Under the pieces are notes generated by a model. That model did not search any database. It was given only the letters and a program-made list of their open reading frames with translations, and had not been told where the DNA came from. From the NCBI RefSeq assembly GCF_011762045.1, contig NZ_JAASQS010000005.1, positions 372,001 to 436,000 of the forward strand: a stretch of 64,000 nucleotides of DNA, in the 5' to 3' direction. Source of the stretch: Rhizomicrobium electricum. GTDB taxonomy: Bacteria; Pseudomonadota; Alphaproteobacteria; Micropepsales; Micropepsaceae. Made by a program: the position numbers and the translations under genes. Positions 8,354 through 19,100 of this stretch are shown in pieces (within the stretch, counting starts at the first letter, position 1; the number at the start of each line of letters is the position of its first letter).

Positions 8354-9616
8354 TCAGAATTCGGCGGCGTGATCGCGCTCGAACACCTGGCCGCCGAAGG
8401 CGCGCTTGGCAGTCCAGTCCTCGGCGGGCGTCGTCCAGAAGCTGTCGCCGGCCGCGAGCGCGAGCGGCAACAGGCTTTCGGTGGTGATATACATGCTACC
8501 GGCGTTGCTGTAGATGTCGGCGATCTCCGGACGATGGCCGGCAAAGCCGATGGTGAGAAAGCCGTCGGGCGTGAAGTTCGAGGGATTGGCGAAAATCCTC
8601 TTGTGCACCGCCGTCAGTGCCGAACGCACCCGTCCCTTCGACAACACCGACGGCAGCGCATTGCGCCACGCGAGCAAAGCCAGCGGCTGGAACACCGCCG
8701 TGCGATAAGTGGCCGAGCGCCCGATCGGCGAGAACGCGCCATCGGGCGAAATCATCCGCTCCAGGCATTCGCCGTACCGCTGCATCCGCTTCATCGCAAG
8801 GTCCAGAGCGTCCTTGTTCGACGGCAGATTGACGAAGGTGTTGGTCTTCACCAGGACCTCGAGGATTTCCACCAGCATGGGATGGATGACATAGGAATTG
8901 TAGTAATCGAGGTGGAAGCGCGTGCCGTCGCCATACCAGCCGTCGCCGACATACCACTCGTTGATCTTGCGCACGGCCAGCGCGATGCGCATCGGATCGA
9001 ACTCCTCGCCAATCGAGGCGAGAAACGCCTCGTTCATCGCCGCGAACAGGATCCAATTCTGGTACGGCGGCGCCACCCGGCGCAAGAGCTTCAATTCGGT
9101 GACGATGCGCGCCTTGGTCTTCTTGTCGAGCGGCTCCCATAGCTGTTTCGGCGCGCGAATGAGAGCGTTTGAGAAATAGGCGGAGTCGACCAGCGGCTGG
9201 CCTTCCTTGCGCCACAGCAGATAATCCGGGCTCTTGGGATCGACCGAATGGGCATAGCTCTGCAGCGCCCATTCGCGCAGGCGGCGGCGTTCGCGCCCTT
9301 CCCAGCTATCGTCCTCGGGCAGCGTCAGCCACGGCGACAACCCCGAAATCAGCCGGCCGAAGCACTCCAGATAGGCGACGTTCCTGTCGCGACCGTCCCA
9401 GATCGGGCTCAGCTCGACGGGCATGTTCTTCTTCAGTTCGCCCTTGGCCATGCTGGCGAGAACCGGCGTCGCGATCTTGAGCAAGAGGTCGAGCCAATAA
9501 CGCCGCTCGTCCGCGGGCGAGGCGGCCGGACCCGTCTCAGCATCGCTTCGCGCCGCCATGGCCGGCACTGCCGCGGCCGCGGCCGTCATCGCTTTCAAAA
9601 ATGCACGTCGTTCCAT
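8354..9616 (-). CDS. DUF2264 family protein, exported
   Basis: 420 residues. The start ATG has GGAGGA about five bases upstream. The N-terminus is a Tat-like or Sec signal (ERRAFLKAMTAAAAAVPAMA). The body matches DUF2264: ECFGRLISGLSPWL near residue 84, PPYQNWILFAAMNEAFL near 200, and WYVGDGWYGDGTRFHLDYYN near 243, an (alpha/alpha)-barrel fold like that of polysaccharide lyases and unsaturated-uronyl hydrolases. The family is frequent in pectin-utilisation loci, with few biochemically defined members. It lies 23 bases upstream of GH35 and 50 bases after the regulator, so all are probably co-transcribed. Confidence 0.8.
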   Translation of the reverse strand: MERRAFLKAMTAAAAAVPAMAARSDAETGPAASPADERRYWLDLLLKIATPVLASMAKGELKKNMPVELSPIWDGRDRNVAYLECFGRLISGLSPWLTLPEDDSWEGRERRRLREWALQSYAHSVDPKSPDYLLWRKEGQPLVDSAYFSNALIRAPKQLWEPLDKKTKARIVTELKLLRRVAPPYQNWILFAAMNEAFLASIGEEFDPMRIALAVRKINEWYVGDGWYGDGTRFHLDYYNSYVIHPMLVEILEVLVKTNTFVNLPSNKDALDLAMKRMQRYGECLERMISPDGAFSPIGRSATYRTAVFQPLALLAWRNALPSVLSKGRVRSALTAVHKRIFANPSNFTPDGFLTIGFAGHRPEIADIYSNAGSMYITTESLLPLALAAGDSFWTTPAEDWTAKRAFGGQVFERDHAAEF

Positions 9617-9666
9617 AGGCTCCTCCTGCCGGATCGGTTCCCGATCTTCGTTGAATTTGACAGCGG

Positions 9667-10413
9667 CTAAGCACCGTTTGCTGTGATGAGCTGCACCATG
9701 CCGGACTCAGCCAGTTCTTGATCGCCGCCGAGGATCGCATCGAGCACTTTCCTGTATCCGGCGATCGCAATGCACGGCGGCAAGGCGCACCCCGAGACGT
9801 CGCTCAGCAGTGCCGTCTCGATCACGCCTCCCAACAAGTTGAAAAATCGATTGCCGCTCGCCCGCATCACGGCACGATGAAATCCGAGACTGGTCCTGGT
9901 CGGATCGCCGTCGCCGGACATCGCAGCCTCCAGCCGGGCATAAGCATCGTTGAGCGCGGCTTCGCGGTCGACGATCTCGCCCCAATCGGCCAGCGCGCGG
10001 TCGTCCTGCCGGCAAATGGCCGAGCGCAGCTCCCGCTCGCGCGCGCCCGACAGGGCCCGCGCCGCCAGAGCGGCCGCATGGGGTTCGATTGCCAAGCGCA
10101 CCTGTTTGAGATCGCCCAACACCCACGAACACCCACCACCTCGTATCAACCAACGCAAGACATCCGGATCGATGACATTCCATTCGTCCTCCGGCTGCAC
10201 CCAGGTACCACACCCCGGCCGCGATGCGATCAACCCTTTGGCCGCGAGCATCTTGATCGCCTCCCGCAAAATCGTCCGGGAAACTCTGTACTGCTCGCAC
10301 AATTCGCTTTCGGTGGAGAGTTGACAGTCGCGTACGAATTTTCGCGCGATGATGGACATGCCGACATCGTCAAAAATCCGGAACGTTAGGTTCACCTGCG
10401 ATGGTAGCGACAT
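9667..10413 (-). CDS. GntR-family transcription regulator, FadR (FCD) subfamily
   Basis: 248 residues. The winged helix-turn-helix spans ~10-75 (LSTESELCEQYRVSRTILREAI, then GLIASRPGCGTWV). The C-terminal all-helical FCD ligand domain has the metal-site pattern: Asp in DAYARLEAAM, His in GFHRAVMRASGN. FCD regulators commonly sense uronates and related sugar acids, so a galacturonate-derived effector is a reasonable inference for this pectin-type operon. It lies between the TBDR and DUF2264 genes on the same strand and probably regulates them. No clear operator half-sites were found. Confidence 0.85.
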   Translation of the reverse strand: MSLPSQVNLTFRIFDDVGMSIIARKFVRDCQLSTESELCEQYRVSRTILREAIKMLAAKGLIASRPGCGTWVQPEDEWNVIDPDVLRWLIRGGGCSWVLGDLKQVRLAIEPHAAALAARALSGARERELRSAICRQDDRALADWGEIVDREAALNDAYARLEAAMSGDGDPTRTSLGFHRAVMRASGNRFFNLLGGVIETALLSDVSGCALPPCIAIAGYRKVLDAILGGDQELAESGMVQLITANGA

Positions 10414-10469
10414 TGGAACCGAGACATGAAACAGCGAAGGGATACGCCGCGCGCCGGATACAAGAGGAA

Positions 10470-10495
10470 CAAGGGGCGACTTGCGCCGCCCCTTG
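10470..10495 (-). terminator. Hairpin terminator after the TBDR gene
   Basis: Perfect 9-bp stem CAAGGGGCG/CGCCCCTTG with an 8-base loop, followed on the minus strand by TTCCTCTTG. It begins nine bases after the TBDR stop. The T-run is imperfect, so partial read-through into the regulator gene is likely. Confidence 0.6.
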
Positions 10496-10504
10496 CCGCA
10501 GACA

Positions 10505-13500
10505 TCAGAGGTGACCGCGCAGGGACAGAGTGAAGTTCCTGCCGTGATACATGCTGTAGAAGACGTGGCTGCTGTTATCGCCCCATTGCGCGTAACGGCC
10601 GGGATAATTGATGCCGTTCACGCCCGGTGCGAGGTACTGATACTCGACCGCATCCAGCAGGTTGGTCACGTCCAAGCGGACCTCGAGCTTGTCGAAGAAG
10701 CTATAGCCGACCGTGCCGTCGAGCGTACCGCGCGCCTGTCCGATCATATGACCGTTGGTCTCGTAGTAGTTGTTGCTGATTGACACGAACTTGGACCGCC
10801 AGTTGTACGACGCGCGGACGCTGAGACCGCCCTTTTCGTAGTACAGCGTGGCGCTATAGGTATACGGCGACAGGCCGTTGATCTGCTCCGGCACCGATAC
10901 CACGAAGCCCGCCGGCGCCGTCCAGTTGGCGCAAGAGGTTGCACCGGGCCCGCACGGCGTATTCACGTTGAAGCCGGTGTTCGGCCCGCTCTGCTTGCCG
11001 GCGGTATAGGTGAAGTTTGCCAACGCACCCAAGCCGTCGAACGGCTCCGGCAGGAACGAGAAGGGCTGCTGGTAGAAGATTTCGAAGCCCTTCACCATCA
11101 CCGGGTTCAAGTTCACCGGATGCGACAGCGTCATCGACAAATCCGCCGGAATATGACCGGTTCCGTCGCAGAAGACCGAGCAGTTCAAGAGGTTTTCCGG
11201 CAGTCCCAACGCCCCGAACGTCGTCGTGGTCGTCTGGTTCGCGATCAGGCCCTTAACGCCCTTGTAGTAGACGCCGACCGACAGAACGGACTCGGGCATG
11301 AAGTACCACTCCAAACCCACGTCGACATTGTTGGCGATCATCGGCTTCAGCTGATCGTTGCCGTTCGTCGCCGAAGCGTTGAACACGCCCGGAATCGTCT
11401 TGCCGCCGGCGATGTTGCCGAGGCCGGGACGGCTGACGGTCTTGCCATAGGCCGCACGGGCCACGAGATCGTCCATCACGTCATAGGCGATGCTGATCGT
11501 CGGCAACACGTTGTCGTACTTGTTCTGCAAGGCGTTGTGGCACCAGTAGCCCGAACCGTCGGGACACTTCTTCCAGTTATAGCCCCACAGCCGCGTCTGG
11601 GCGTAACGCAGACCGCCGTTGATCTTCAGCGAATGTCCGAACAATTCACCGTCCGTATTGAGCATGAAATATGCGCTCTGCACGGCTTCCGTGACGTTGA
11701 ACATGTTCGCGTATTGGGTGGTCCCGTAAGCCTGCAACTGCTCGGCGGTCGCATTCTTCACGAGACTGTTGAACCCGATGGCTTCGTAGACGGACCGCGA
11801 AACGCCCGCCCAGTTCATGATCCGCCCCTCAGGAACGTCCTGACCGTCGAACAAATTGTCGAGCGGGATGTGATTGGTTGCGAACTGGGAATAGGTGCGC
11901 GAGCCGACCGTGCCGCCAGCGTACATGCCACGCGCCTTGACCAGGCTGGCGCCGTTGCCGCGCCAGTTTGTCTTCTGACTGGAGACATAACTAAGGCCGA
12001 CATCGGCCTTCAGTTTGCCGAACACGGAAACGCCGGTATTGACGTCGTAAACGGCATTGATCTTGCCGATGAGGACCTTGTCACCTTCCTTGTTGATCGC
12101 GGCATCGACGCCGCCAAGGCTCATGTTGAACAAGGCCGGGTTTGTCAGGTCGGCCGTCGTCGACAACAGCGGGATCTTGTAGTTCACGGTCGGATCGAAG
12201 GTCGACGTCGTATTGACGGCAACCGCATAGATGCGATCGTCCGAGAACTGGCCGTTGCTCGCGTTCTCCGAAGCCTCGAAATTGACGACGAGATTGTCGG
12301 TAGCCTGATACTTGGCCTTCAGATCAACGCTGGCGAAGTGGGTATAACCTTCGTACCAACGGTTTTCCGCCAGCCACTGCGTATTGCCAAACGTGCCGTA
12401 GATGTTGTTGTTCTGGTCGATCTTGATGTTGATCGGAACATTGCCGCGGCAGTTCGTTTGGCCGATCAGCGCCGAATTTGCCTGACACGCCGTCCAGCCG
12501 GCCGCGGTCGTCGACATCGAACGGAGCGTCAGACCGAGCGTGTATTCGTTGTGATCCTGATTGTACAACGCGCCCATCATGTCGAGCGTGACGTCCCACT
12601 TTTCGTTGGGCCTGAACTGGAGCGACAGCAGGCCCGCCATACGGGAGGTCTTGTTCTGTTCGATATGGTTGCGCTCGAAACGCCCGATAAAGGCCTGATC
12701 CACCTGCTGCCAGGTGTAGGTGCCGATATTGGAACGCGGATCGAACGAGCTTCGGACAAACGGGAGACTGCCGGCCGTCGGCGTGCCGTAGTCGTCGAAC
12801 GTCATGCCGTTCGGGTTGCGGTAATAGTTGCCGTCCGGGCTTTTGATGGCGCTGCCCGGACTGGCGGGATTGACCGTTCCGTCGATCTGCTCGTTGCGGG
12901 TCTGCGTGACGCCCGTGGTTTCATGGCTGAAGAGTTCGTAGTCGCTCTCGCGGAACGTGGCCGCGAACAACAGACCGAACGGACCCCACGTGTTGCTGGC
13001 CTGGAACGTCGCGCCCGGCAACGGTGTCATGCGGTTGCTGTTCATATTGTAGGAGGCGCTGTAGTTCACCTTCATGCCGTTGTAGTCGAACGGATGAGGG
13101 GTGCGCAGATCGATCACGCCGCCGATGCCGCCTTCGTCGAGGTTCGCCTGCGGCGACTTGTAGAAATCGACACGGCCGAACAGATCGGCGCTGAAAAGGT
13201 CGAGGTCGACCGAACGCTGATTGCTGCCGATGCTGTTGTTGGTCGATGCATGGACCGGGTTGCCGTTGATCGTGACGACCGTGTAGCCCGGATTCAGGCC
13301 GCGGACGGCAACGCTCTTACCTTCGTCGCTGCGCGAGTCGCGGTTCAGGGCGACGCCGGGAACACGCTGCAAGGAGTCGGCGATATTGGTGGCCGGGAAT
13401 TTGCCGATGTCTTCGGCAACGATGGAATCGCGCACGCCGACGGAATCGCGCTTCACGTCGAGAGCTTTCTCGAGGCTGGCGCGGTAGCCGGTGATGACGA

Positions 13501-13618
13501 CCGTTTCCATTTCCGCACTTTGCGCCAAGGCTTGCGGCGTCAGGAACAACACCGATGCGATGCCTGTCAGAACCGAGGTACGCAGCAATGTCGAACGGTA
13601 GGTATTTCTGCTTTGCAT
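10505..13618 (-). CDS. TonB-dependent outer-membrane receptor (no STN domain)
   Basis: 1037 residues with a signal peptide ending at ALAQS (~33). A plug domain follows from ~38: ETVVITGYRASLEKALDVKR, then EDIGKFPATNIADSLQRVPGV, VRGLNPGYTVVTINGNPV and GGIGGVIDLRTPHPF. The remainder is a 22-strand-type barrel ending in FTLSLRGHL. The short N-terminus has the TonB-box-like ETVVITG but no STN signalling domain. Such receptors import oligosaccharides across the outer membrane. It sits 90 bases after the GH105 gene on the same strand, which suggests a rhamnogalacturonan- or galactan-derived substrate. RBS AGAGG lies eight bases before the ATG. Confidence 0.93.
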   Translation of the reverse strand: MQSRNTYRSTLLRTSVLTGIASVLFLTPQALAQSAEMETVVITGYRASLEKALDVKRDSVGVRDSIVAEDIGKFPATNIADSLQRVPGVALNRDSRSDEGKSVAVRGLNPGYTVVTINGNPVHASTNNSIGSNQRSVDLDLFSADLFGRVDFYKSPQANLDEGGIGGVIDLRTPHPFDYNGMKVNYSASYNMNSNRMTPLPGATFQASNTWGPFGLLFAATFRESDYELFSHETTGVTQTRNEQIDGTVNPASPGSAIKSPDGNYYRNPNGMTFDDYGTPTAGSLPFVRSSFDPRSNIGTYTWQQVDQAFIGRFERNHIEQNKTSRMAGLLSLQFRPNEKWDVTLDMMGALYNQDHNEYTLGLTLRSMSTTAAGWTACQANSALIGQTNCRGNVPINIKIDQNNNIYGTFGNTQWLAENRWYEGYTHFASVDLKAKYQATDNLVVNFEASENASNGQFSDDRIYAVAVNTTSTFDPTVNYKIPLLSTTADLTNPALFNMSLGGVDAAINKEGDKVLIGKINAVYDVNTGVSVFGKLKADVGLSYVSSQKTNWRGNGASLVKARGMYAGGTVGSRTYSQFATNHIPLDNLFDGQDVPEGRIMNWAGVSRSVYEAIGFNSLVKNATAEQLQAYGTTQYANMFNVTEAVQSAYFMLNTDGELFGHSLKINGGLRYAQTRLWGYNWKKCPDGSGYWCHNALQNKYDNVLPTISIAYDVMDDLVARAAYGKTVSRPGLGNIAGGKTIPGVFNASATNGNDQLKPMIANNVDVGLEWYFMPESVLSVGVYYKGVKGLIANQTTTTTFGALGLPENLLNCSVFCDGTGHIPADLSMTLSHPVNLNPVMVKGFEIFYQQPFSFLPEPFDGLGALANFTYTAGKQSGPNTGFNVNTPCGPGATSCANWTAPAGFVVSVPEQINGLSPYTYSATLYYEKGGLSVRASYNWRSKFVSISNNYYETNGHMIGQARGTLDGTVGYSFFDKLEVRLDVTNLLDAVEYQYLAPGVNGINYPGRYAQWGDNSSHVFYSMYHGRNFTLSLRGHL

Positions 13619-13707
13619 GTGGGTTTCCTCTCCCGTTTTTTCGGCTGGCCGTGCAGCGTTACTTCACCGACACCGCATCAACCGCCCCCTTTACCTCCAG
13701 AGTGCGT

Positions 13708-15762
13708 TTACTTCGTCTTGGAGGTAACTCTTCGAATGGGTCGCTCCGACGCGGCGCGGCCAAGCTCGGCGACCGTATGGTCGAGATATGCGCGGAACGC
13801 CGCTTCGTCCTTGATGCCATCGCCTTCCTTCTCCCAGGCGGCGGCGACCGCATAGCGGGCGCGGCGGGCATCGTTGAACTGCACATACAGGCCGCGGCCA
13901 TCGTCGCCGGTGCGGGACACCGCGCTTACCGGATAGAACAGCGCCATACCGACATTGTCCTTTCCGTTTTCGCTTTGACGGCCCCAGGTCGCGAAATAGG
14001 CCCAGCCTTTGTCGCGCCGCACGCTGATGATCGTCGTGTTGGGATATTTGGCGAAGCCCGCGACCAGCGGAATGCCCTTGCTTGCGCTCGCTTCGACGCT
14101 CATCAGCCGCGAGCCCGGCACCATGGCGTAGTGCGCCGTCAGCGTCGCTTTGCGCCCGTCAACGGTGAAGCCGCGGCTTTCGATACGCAGGCGCGCGGCG
14201 TTCGGTCCGGCCTTCTCCACCCGCGCCGAGATCTGCGCCGGATCGCCGATCTGGCGGGCCATGCCGTTGTCGAGAACGCCAAGGCTGCCGGCGCCAAGGC
14301 TGTCGCCGACGTGCCAGAAATCCATGCCCCAGGCGGTTTCCTCGTGATACGAGGTTCCGCCCTGCCCGATCTTGTCGAGAATGATGCCGGGCTGCTTCTT
14401 TCCGAACACGTCGACCGCATTGCGCCCATCGAGATAGACGCGATACGCGATCCGGTCGGATTCGACACCGGCACCCTCAATCGGAAACAGCGGATCGTGG
14501 ATCACGTGCGTTTTCGGCACAACCACCGAAGACACTTCGCGCACGGTCCCGCCGACCAGCATCGGAATGGAAGCATGGGCAAGGCGCACGGCTTTCGCAG
14601 GCGTCGCTGCAGCGCTCCGATCGTCCAGCGCGAGCTGATACATCGCGGTTCCGGCAAGAAGGTAGGCGCCCACACCGTAAAGCTGCGTGTCGTCCGCTTT
14701 GACCTGATCCGGACCGACGCCGATGCGCTGCACCCAGCCCAGACGGCCGTCGGCCGATACCGCACTCGTCAACGCCTGCCAGCCGCGGTCCGCACTCGCG
14801 CGATAGATCGGCTCTTTGAGAAGACCGGTGCGCACGCCATACGCCAGACCGAAAGTGTAGAAGCCCGTACCGCTGGTTTCAGGCGGCGTTCCTTCGGGCG
14901 GCGACAGGAGCGACACCGGCCAGGTCCCGTCCGGCTTCTGAAGCTGAACCAGGCGCGCCGACATTGCCCGGAACAGGTCCTCATAACGCGAGCGCGAGGG
15001 ATAATCGCCGGGCATCAGTTGGAGCATGCGGACCAAGCTCGCATAGACCCAGCCATTGCCGCGGCTCCAGAAGATCTTCTCGCCGTGATCGCCAACCCGC
15101 GTAAAAAACCGGCTGTCGCGCGCGAACAGGTGCTCTTTCTTGTCGAAAAGAAAGTCCGCCGTGGCCCAATATTCGCTGTCGGCGTAGCGAAGGTATTTGG
15201 GATCGCCGGTGACCTTGGTCATGGCCGCAAAGGCCGGCGGGCCCATGAACAGCGCATCGGCCCAGCACCAGCGTTCTTGGCAGGCGCTCTCGACATTCGG
15301 CGGCGGATTGCTGCCGTATTCCAGCGACACCTTCGGCGATGCCGCAATGATCGCATCAAGCCGCGCCTTGATGGGCGCCAGCGCCTCGGCATCATGGGTG
15401 CGGTTGTAGGCCCAAATCCAGCTCTGCCCGATGATGTAGTCGTCGGCATGGAATGGCCGGCTTTCGAGCTGCCATCGTTCGCGCTTGCCATGGGCGATGA
15501 TCGCCTCGTCATAGCGCGGATTGGCCGACACGTCCGCGAGGGCACTCAGGCCGACATAAAAGGCGCCGAACACCCAGCCGCGCGGCGACATCTGCTCGTT
15601 GGGCCCGGCCTTGGCTTCGACGCTTGCAATGGCCGACAACTGCCAATCGGCAACGCGCTCGGTCTGGCGCAGGACATCCTGAGGATTTGGCGGCGACGCC
15701 GCTTGGGCCGAAGCCGGCAGAGCCGAGAGCATCAAAAAGAGAGCAAGACCAAAACGCTTCAT
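13708..15762 (-). CDS. Exported GH105-type unsaturated uronyl hydrolase fused to a DUF4861 domain
   Basis: 684 residues from the ATG at 15762, with GGGGAG eight bases upstream and a clean signal peptide (KRFGLALFLMLSALPASAQA). A frame extending to 15969 lacks support. Residues ~30-365 form the GH88/GH105 (alpha/alpha)6 barrel: WADALFMGPPAFAAM carries the likely catalytic Asp, FWSRGNGWVYASL is typical, and ETSGTGFYTFGLAYG closes the barrel. Residues ~390-684 fit DUF4861 (HASIPMLVGGTVREVSS, then HEETAWGMDFWHVGDSLG), a beta-sandwich domain common in pectin loci. Predicted role: removing unsaturated galacturonate from rhamnogalacturonan oligosaccharides in the periplasm. It is probably first in the operon. 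Confidence 0.87.
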   Translation of the reverse strand: MKRFGLALFLMLSALPASAQAASPPNPQDVLRQTERVADWQLSAIASVEAKAGPNEQMSPRGWVFGAFYVGLSALADVSANPRYDEAIIAHGKRERWQLESRPFHADDYIIGQSWIWAYNRTHDAEALAPIKARLDAIIAASPKVSLEYGSNPPPNVESACQERWCWADALFMGPPAFAAMTKVTGDPKYLRYADSEYWATADFLFDKKEHLFARDSRFFTRVGDHGEKIFWSRGNGWVYASLVRMLQLMPGDYPSRSRYEDLFRAMSARLVQLQKPDGTWPVSLLSPPEGTPPETSGTGFYTFGLAYGVRTGLLKEPIYRASADRGWQALTSAVSADGRLGWVQRIGVGPDQVKADDTQLYGVGAYLLAGTAMYQLALDDRSAAATPAKAVRLAHASIPMLVGGTVREVSSVVVPKTHVIHDPLFPIEGAGVESDRIAYRVYLDGRNAVDVFGKKQPGIILDKIGQGGTSYHEETAWGMDFWHVGDSLGAGSLGVLDNGMARQIGDPAQISARVEKAGPNAARLRIESRGFTVDGRKATLTAHYAMVPGSRLMSVEASASKGIPLVAGFAKYPNTTIISVRRDKGWAYFATWGRQSENGKDNVGMALFYPVSAVSRTGDDGRGLYVQFNDARRARYAVAAAWEKEGDGIKDEAAFRAYLDHTVAELGRAASERPIRRVTSKTK

Positions 15763-16178
15763 AGAACAACTCCCCGACTGCCACCCGGACGGCCCACTGC
15801 TGAAGACGTGCATCCGTAGCGGGGCGACGCGAATGACCGCGCCGCCCAGTACGCCATTCGAGGGGAGTGCCCGAATGAACGACCAACTCGTGATTACTTC
15901 CGGCAAAAGCCGGTTATTCCGCCGCCTGCAAGTCCTTCCGTTCGAACCGTACCCGATCGAGTCCGCCAATCGATCATTGGCGGCCCCAACAAAGACCCGG
16001 ATGTCGAACGCACACCTCCCGTACCGTCTTTTGCTTAGGGTCCGCCGGCACCCACCGGTGGCCCTTCACGTTTCAAGACGGACGGCGCGAGGACTTGCCT
16101 GAAAATATTTGTATGATTTTTTTGGTGAGGCTGTACGACAAACTCAAGGGAGCGTTACCACGGACAAAATTGCAACGC
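15763..16178. other. Intergenic between the GH105 promoter and the STN-TBDR 3' end
   Basis: About 415 bases. It contains the promoter region of the minus-strand GH105 gene and the trailer of the TBDR read from 19346. An imperfect hairpin (AGCGTT/AACGCT, long loop) near 16155-16185 is a weak terminator candidate. No gene seen. Confidence 0.5.
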
Positions 16179-19100
16179 TTACAGCGTCCCGCGCACCGAC
16201 AGCGTCAGCGTTGTGCCATGGTAATAGTCGAAGTTGACGCGCGAGGCACCCGCGCCCGCCGCGATCCCACCGCGCCCGCCGGTGCCATCGGCCAGGAAAG
16301 CGTATTCGTCGGCGTTGAGCAGATTGGTGGCGTCGAGGCGCACTTGCACCAGATCGGACAGGCGGTACCCCACCGTACAATCGAGGCTGCCGCGCGCTTG
16401 CGTCCACAATAGCAGATCCGAGTTATAGTAGTTCGCGCTCCCGGTCGCTTTGGAGTGCCAGCTATAAGTCAGGCGCAGACTATAGGGGGCTTTGTCGTAA
16501 TAGCCGGTCGCACCATAGGTATAAGTGGACAGGCCATTGATCTGCATCTTGTAGACGGCGCCGCTGTTGGCGGTGAAGCCGGTGCCCTGCCCGCCGGTGG
16601 CGCCGGCCGTATAGGTGAAGTTGAGCATCGTGCCCAAGCCGTCATACGGCTCCGGCAGGAAACTGAAGGGGTGCTGGTAGTATAGTTCGATGCCCTGAAC
16701 CGTCATCGGGTTCATGTTCACCGGCCGCGACAGCCGTATCGGCAGATTGGGGTTCTCAACCGTGCCGAACACTCCGGGATCGAGCGAGGACCACGGCAAA
16801 TTGAGCGAGCCAAACGTCACCACTTCGGTGCCGCTCGACAAAAGGTTCTTCAGGTCCTTGTGAAATAGGCCAAGTGAGACCACCGCACCGGGCGAAAAAT
16901 ACCACTCAATTCCGAGATCGACGTTCTTGGATTTGAGCGGCCTCAGTTTGGAATTGCCCGACTGCGCATCCATGCCGAAGCGTGTCACGATCGTCGTGCC
17001 CTGGGCGATGGCACCGAGCGAAGGACGGGTGATCGCCTCGCCGAAAGAGGCTCGCGCCAGCACATCGTCTGCAAGTTCGTAGCTGAGGCCGACCGAAGGC
17101 AGAACGTCGTCGTAGACGTTCTCCACGCCCTTCGGCCCGTAGACGATCGCTCCCGCGGCGTCGCGGCTGGTGCTGTAGTTCGATCCCGTCAGCCGCGTAT
17201 CGGCGTAACGCACGCCCGCCTCGATCCGCAGCCGGCGCCCCCATACCTCGCCGGCGGAATCGATGGAGAAAAAAGCGCTCAGCACCTGCTCGGACACATC
17301 GTAGAGCCCGCCGCGGGAACTTTCCTGCCGCTTCAGGATGTCGTTCATATGCAGCGTCTCGTAAAAGCTGCGCGGGACGGTCGCCCAATTCATAACGCGC
17401 TCGCCATGACGGATACCGCCGAGGAAATCGGTCACCGGCAGGCGGTCGATGGCGTATTCGCCGATCGCCATGGCCGCGATCGACCGGCCGTCGGCGCGCG
17501 GCTCGTTCATGACGGCGGCACCGTTCGATTTGGCGTCGTTGGTCTTCTGCGATGTCACCAAGCTGAGGCCCAGCTTGGCCGTGACATGATCAAAAATCGA
17601 AACGCCGGTGTCGAAACGGATATCGCCCGTCACCTTGGCGAAGCGGACACTGTCGTTTTCCTTGTAGAGATTGGCGTCGACGGCGGGACTAGAATAGCGG
17701 CGCGCATCGGTCATATCGGCTGCCGTCCACACCGTCGGGAATTTGTTGTTCACGCTCGGATCGTAATTGACCGTCGTGTCGTACATATAAAAATAGATGC
17801 GGTTGTCGGAATAGCTCGCCCGGTTACCGCTGAAGCCGCCGGCCGCCGTCACACCCATGCGATCGTTCGCCTGATACCGGGCGCTCGCGGTGGCGTTCAG
17901 ATAATAATCGTCGCCATCATACCAACGGTTCTCGTTGACCCAACCGACGTCCGCGAACGTGCCATAGAGGTTGTTGTTCCGATCGATTTTCGGGGCAACG
18001 AGCACAACGCCATTGCAACCCCTCGTGCCGATTTTCTCCGGTGCCGCCTGGCATGCCGCCCACCCCGCGGCAGTGGTTTCGGTGCTGCGCAAAAATGCTC
18101 CGAGCGTATATTCGCTGCGCCGGTCGGACATATGCGAGGCAAGCACATCGAGGCTGACGTCCCAACGGTCGTCGACCTTGTATTGTAGCGACAGCAAGGC
18201 GCCGTAACGGGTACGGTCTTCCAGCTCGAGATGCTGGCGCGACAGGAAGCGCGGAATATACGCGTGCTCGATATCCGCGGGCGTATAGGTGCCGATGTCC
18301 GCGCGCGGATCGAACCCGCCATAGCGCGGGCCGAAATCGAACGTCGTGGCGATCATGCTGTCGCCGACGGCGTTGCGCGACTGGGCCCAGCCCGCAGTTT
18401 CGCTTCCCATCAACTGATAAGCGTTCTTCGACAGCGTGAGCGCCATCAGCATGCCCCAATGACCGCTGGTATGGCTGAACTGCAGGCTGCCGCGCGGCAT
18501 CGCCCGGCTGCGATAGGTATTGAGCGAATATCCGACCGAAAAGACCGCCTTGGTACCGGGAGCGTCGAACGGATGGGGCGTGCGCATATCGATCACGCCG
18601 CCGATACCGCCCTCGTCCAGTTGAGGCCGCGGCGACTTGTAGAAATCCACCCGCGTGAACAGATCGGCATCCAGACCGTCGATGTCGACCGAGCGGTTGT
18701 TGAACCCCACGCTGGTGCCGGTGACGATGCGCACCGGATTGCCGTTGATCGTGACGATCGAATACTCCGCGCCGAGGCCGCGAATGGTGACCGATTTTCC
18801 TTCGTCGGTCCGCGTATCGCGCACGATGATGATGCCGGGAATGCGCACCAGAGATTCCGCGATATTCGAGGTCGGGTATTTGCCGATGTTCTCAGCCAGA
18901 ATGGTATCGCGCACCCCGATAGCGGCGCGCTTCTCATCGAGCGACTTGTCCAGGCTGGCGCGAAAGCCGTTGACCACGATGGTTTCCGGCGGCTCCCATA
19001 CAAAGTCCGGCGGCACCGCCAATAAGGGCGCTGCGCTCGCGGCCTGCTTCGGCAGATAAACGGCGACCGCGCCGGAACCGTCACGCTGGAGCAGCAAACC

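Noticed and set aside
6708..8372. 554-codon plus-strand frame opposite GH35
   Set aside because: It covers the GH35 gene almost exactly and lacks motifs.
11120..13855. 911-codon plus-strand frame opposite the TBDR gene
   Set aside because: It is the mirror of a GC-rich TBDR gene; its Arg/Val/His/Asp-rich composition, lack of motifs and lack of RBS mark it as a shadow.
13555..15819. 754-codon plus-strand frame opposite the GH105 gene
   Set aside because: Same reason: the minus strand has clear GH105 and DUF4861 motifs, and the plus reading has none.
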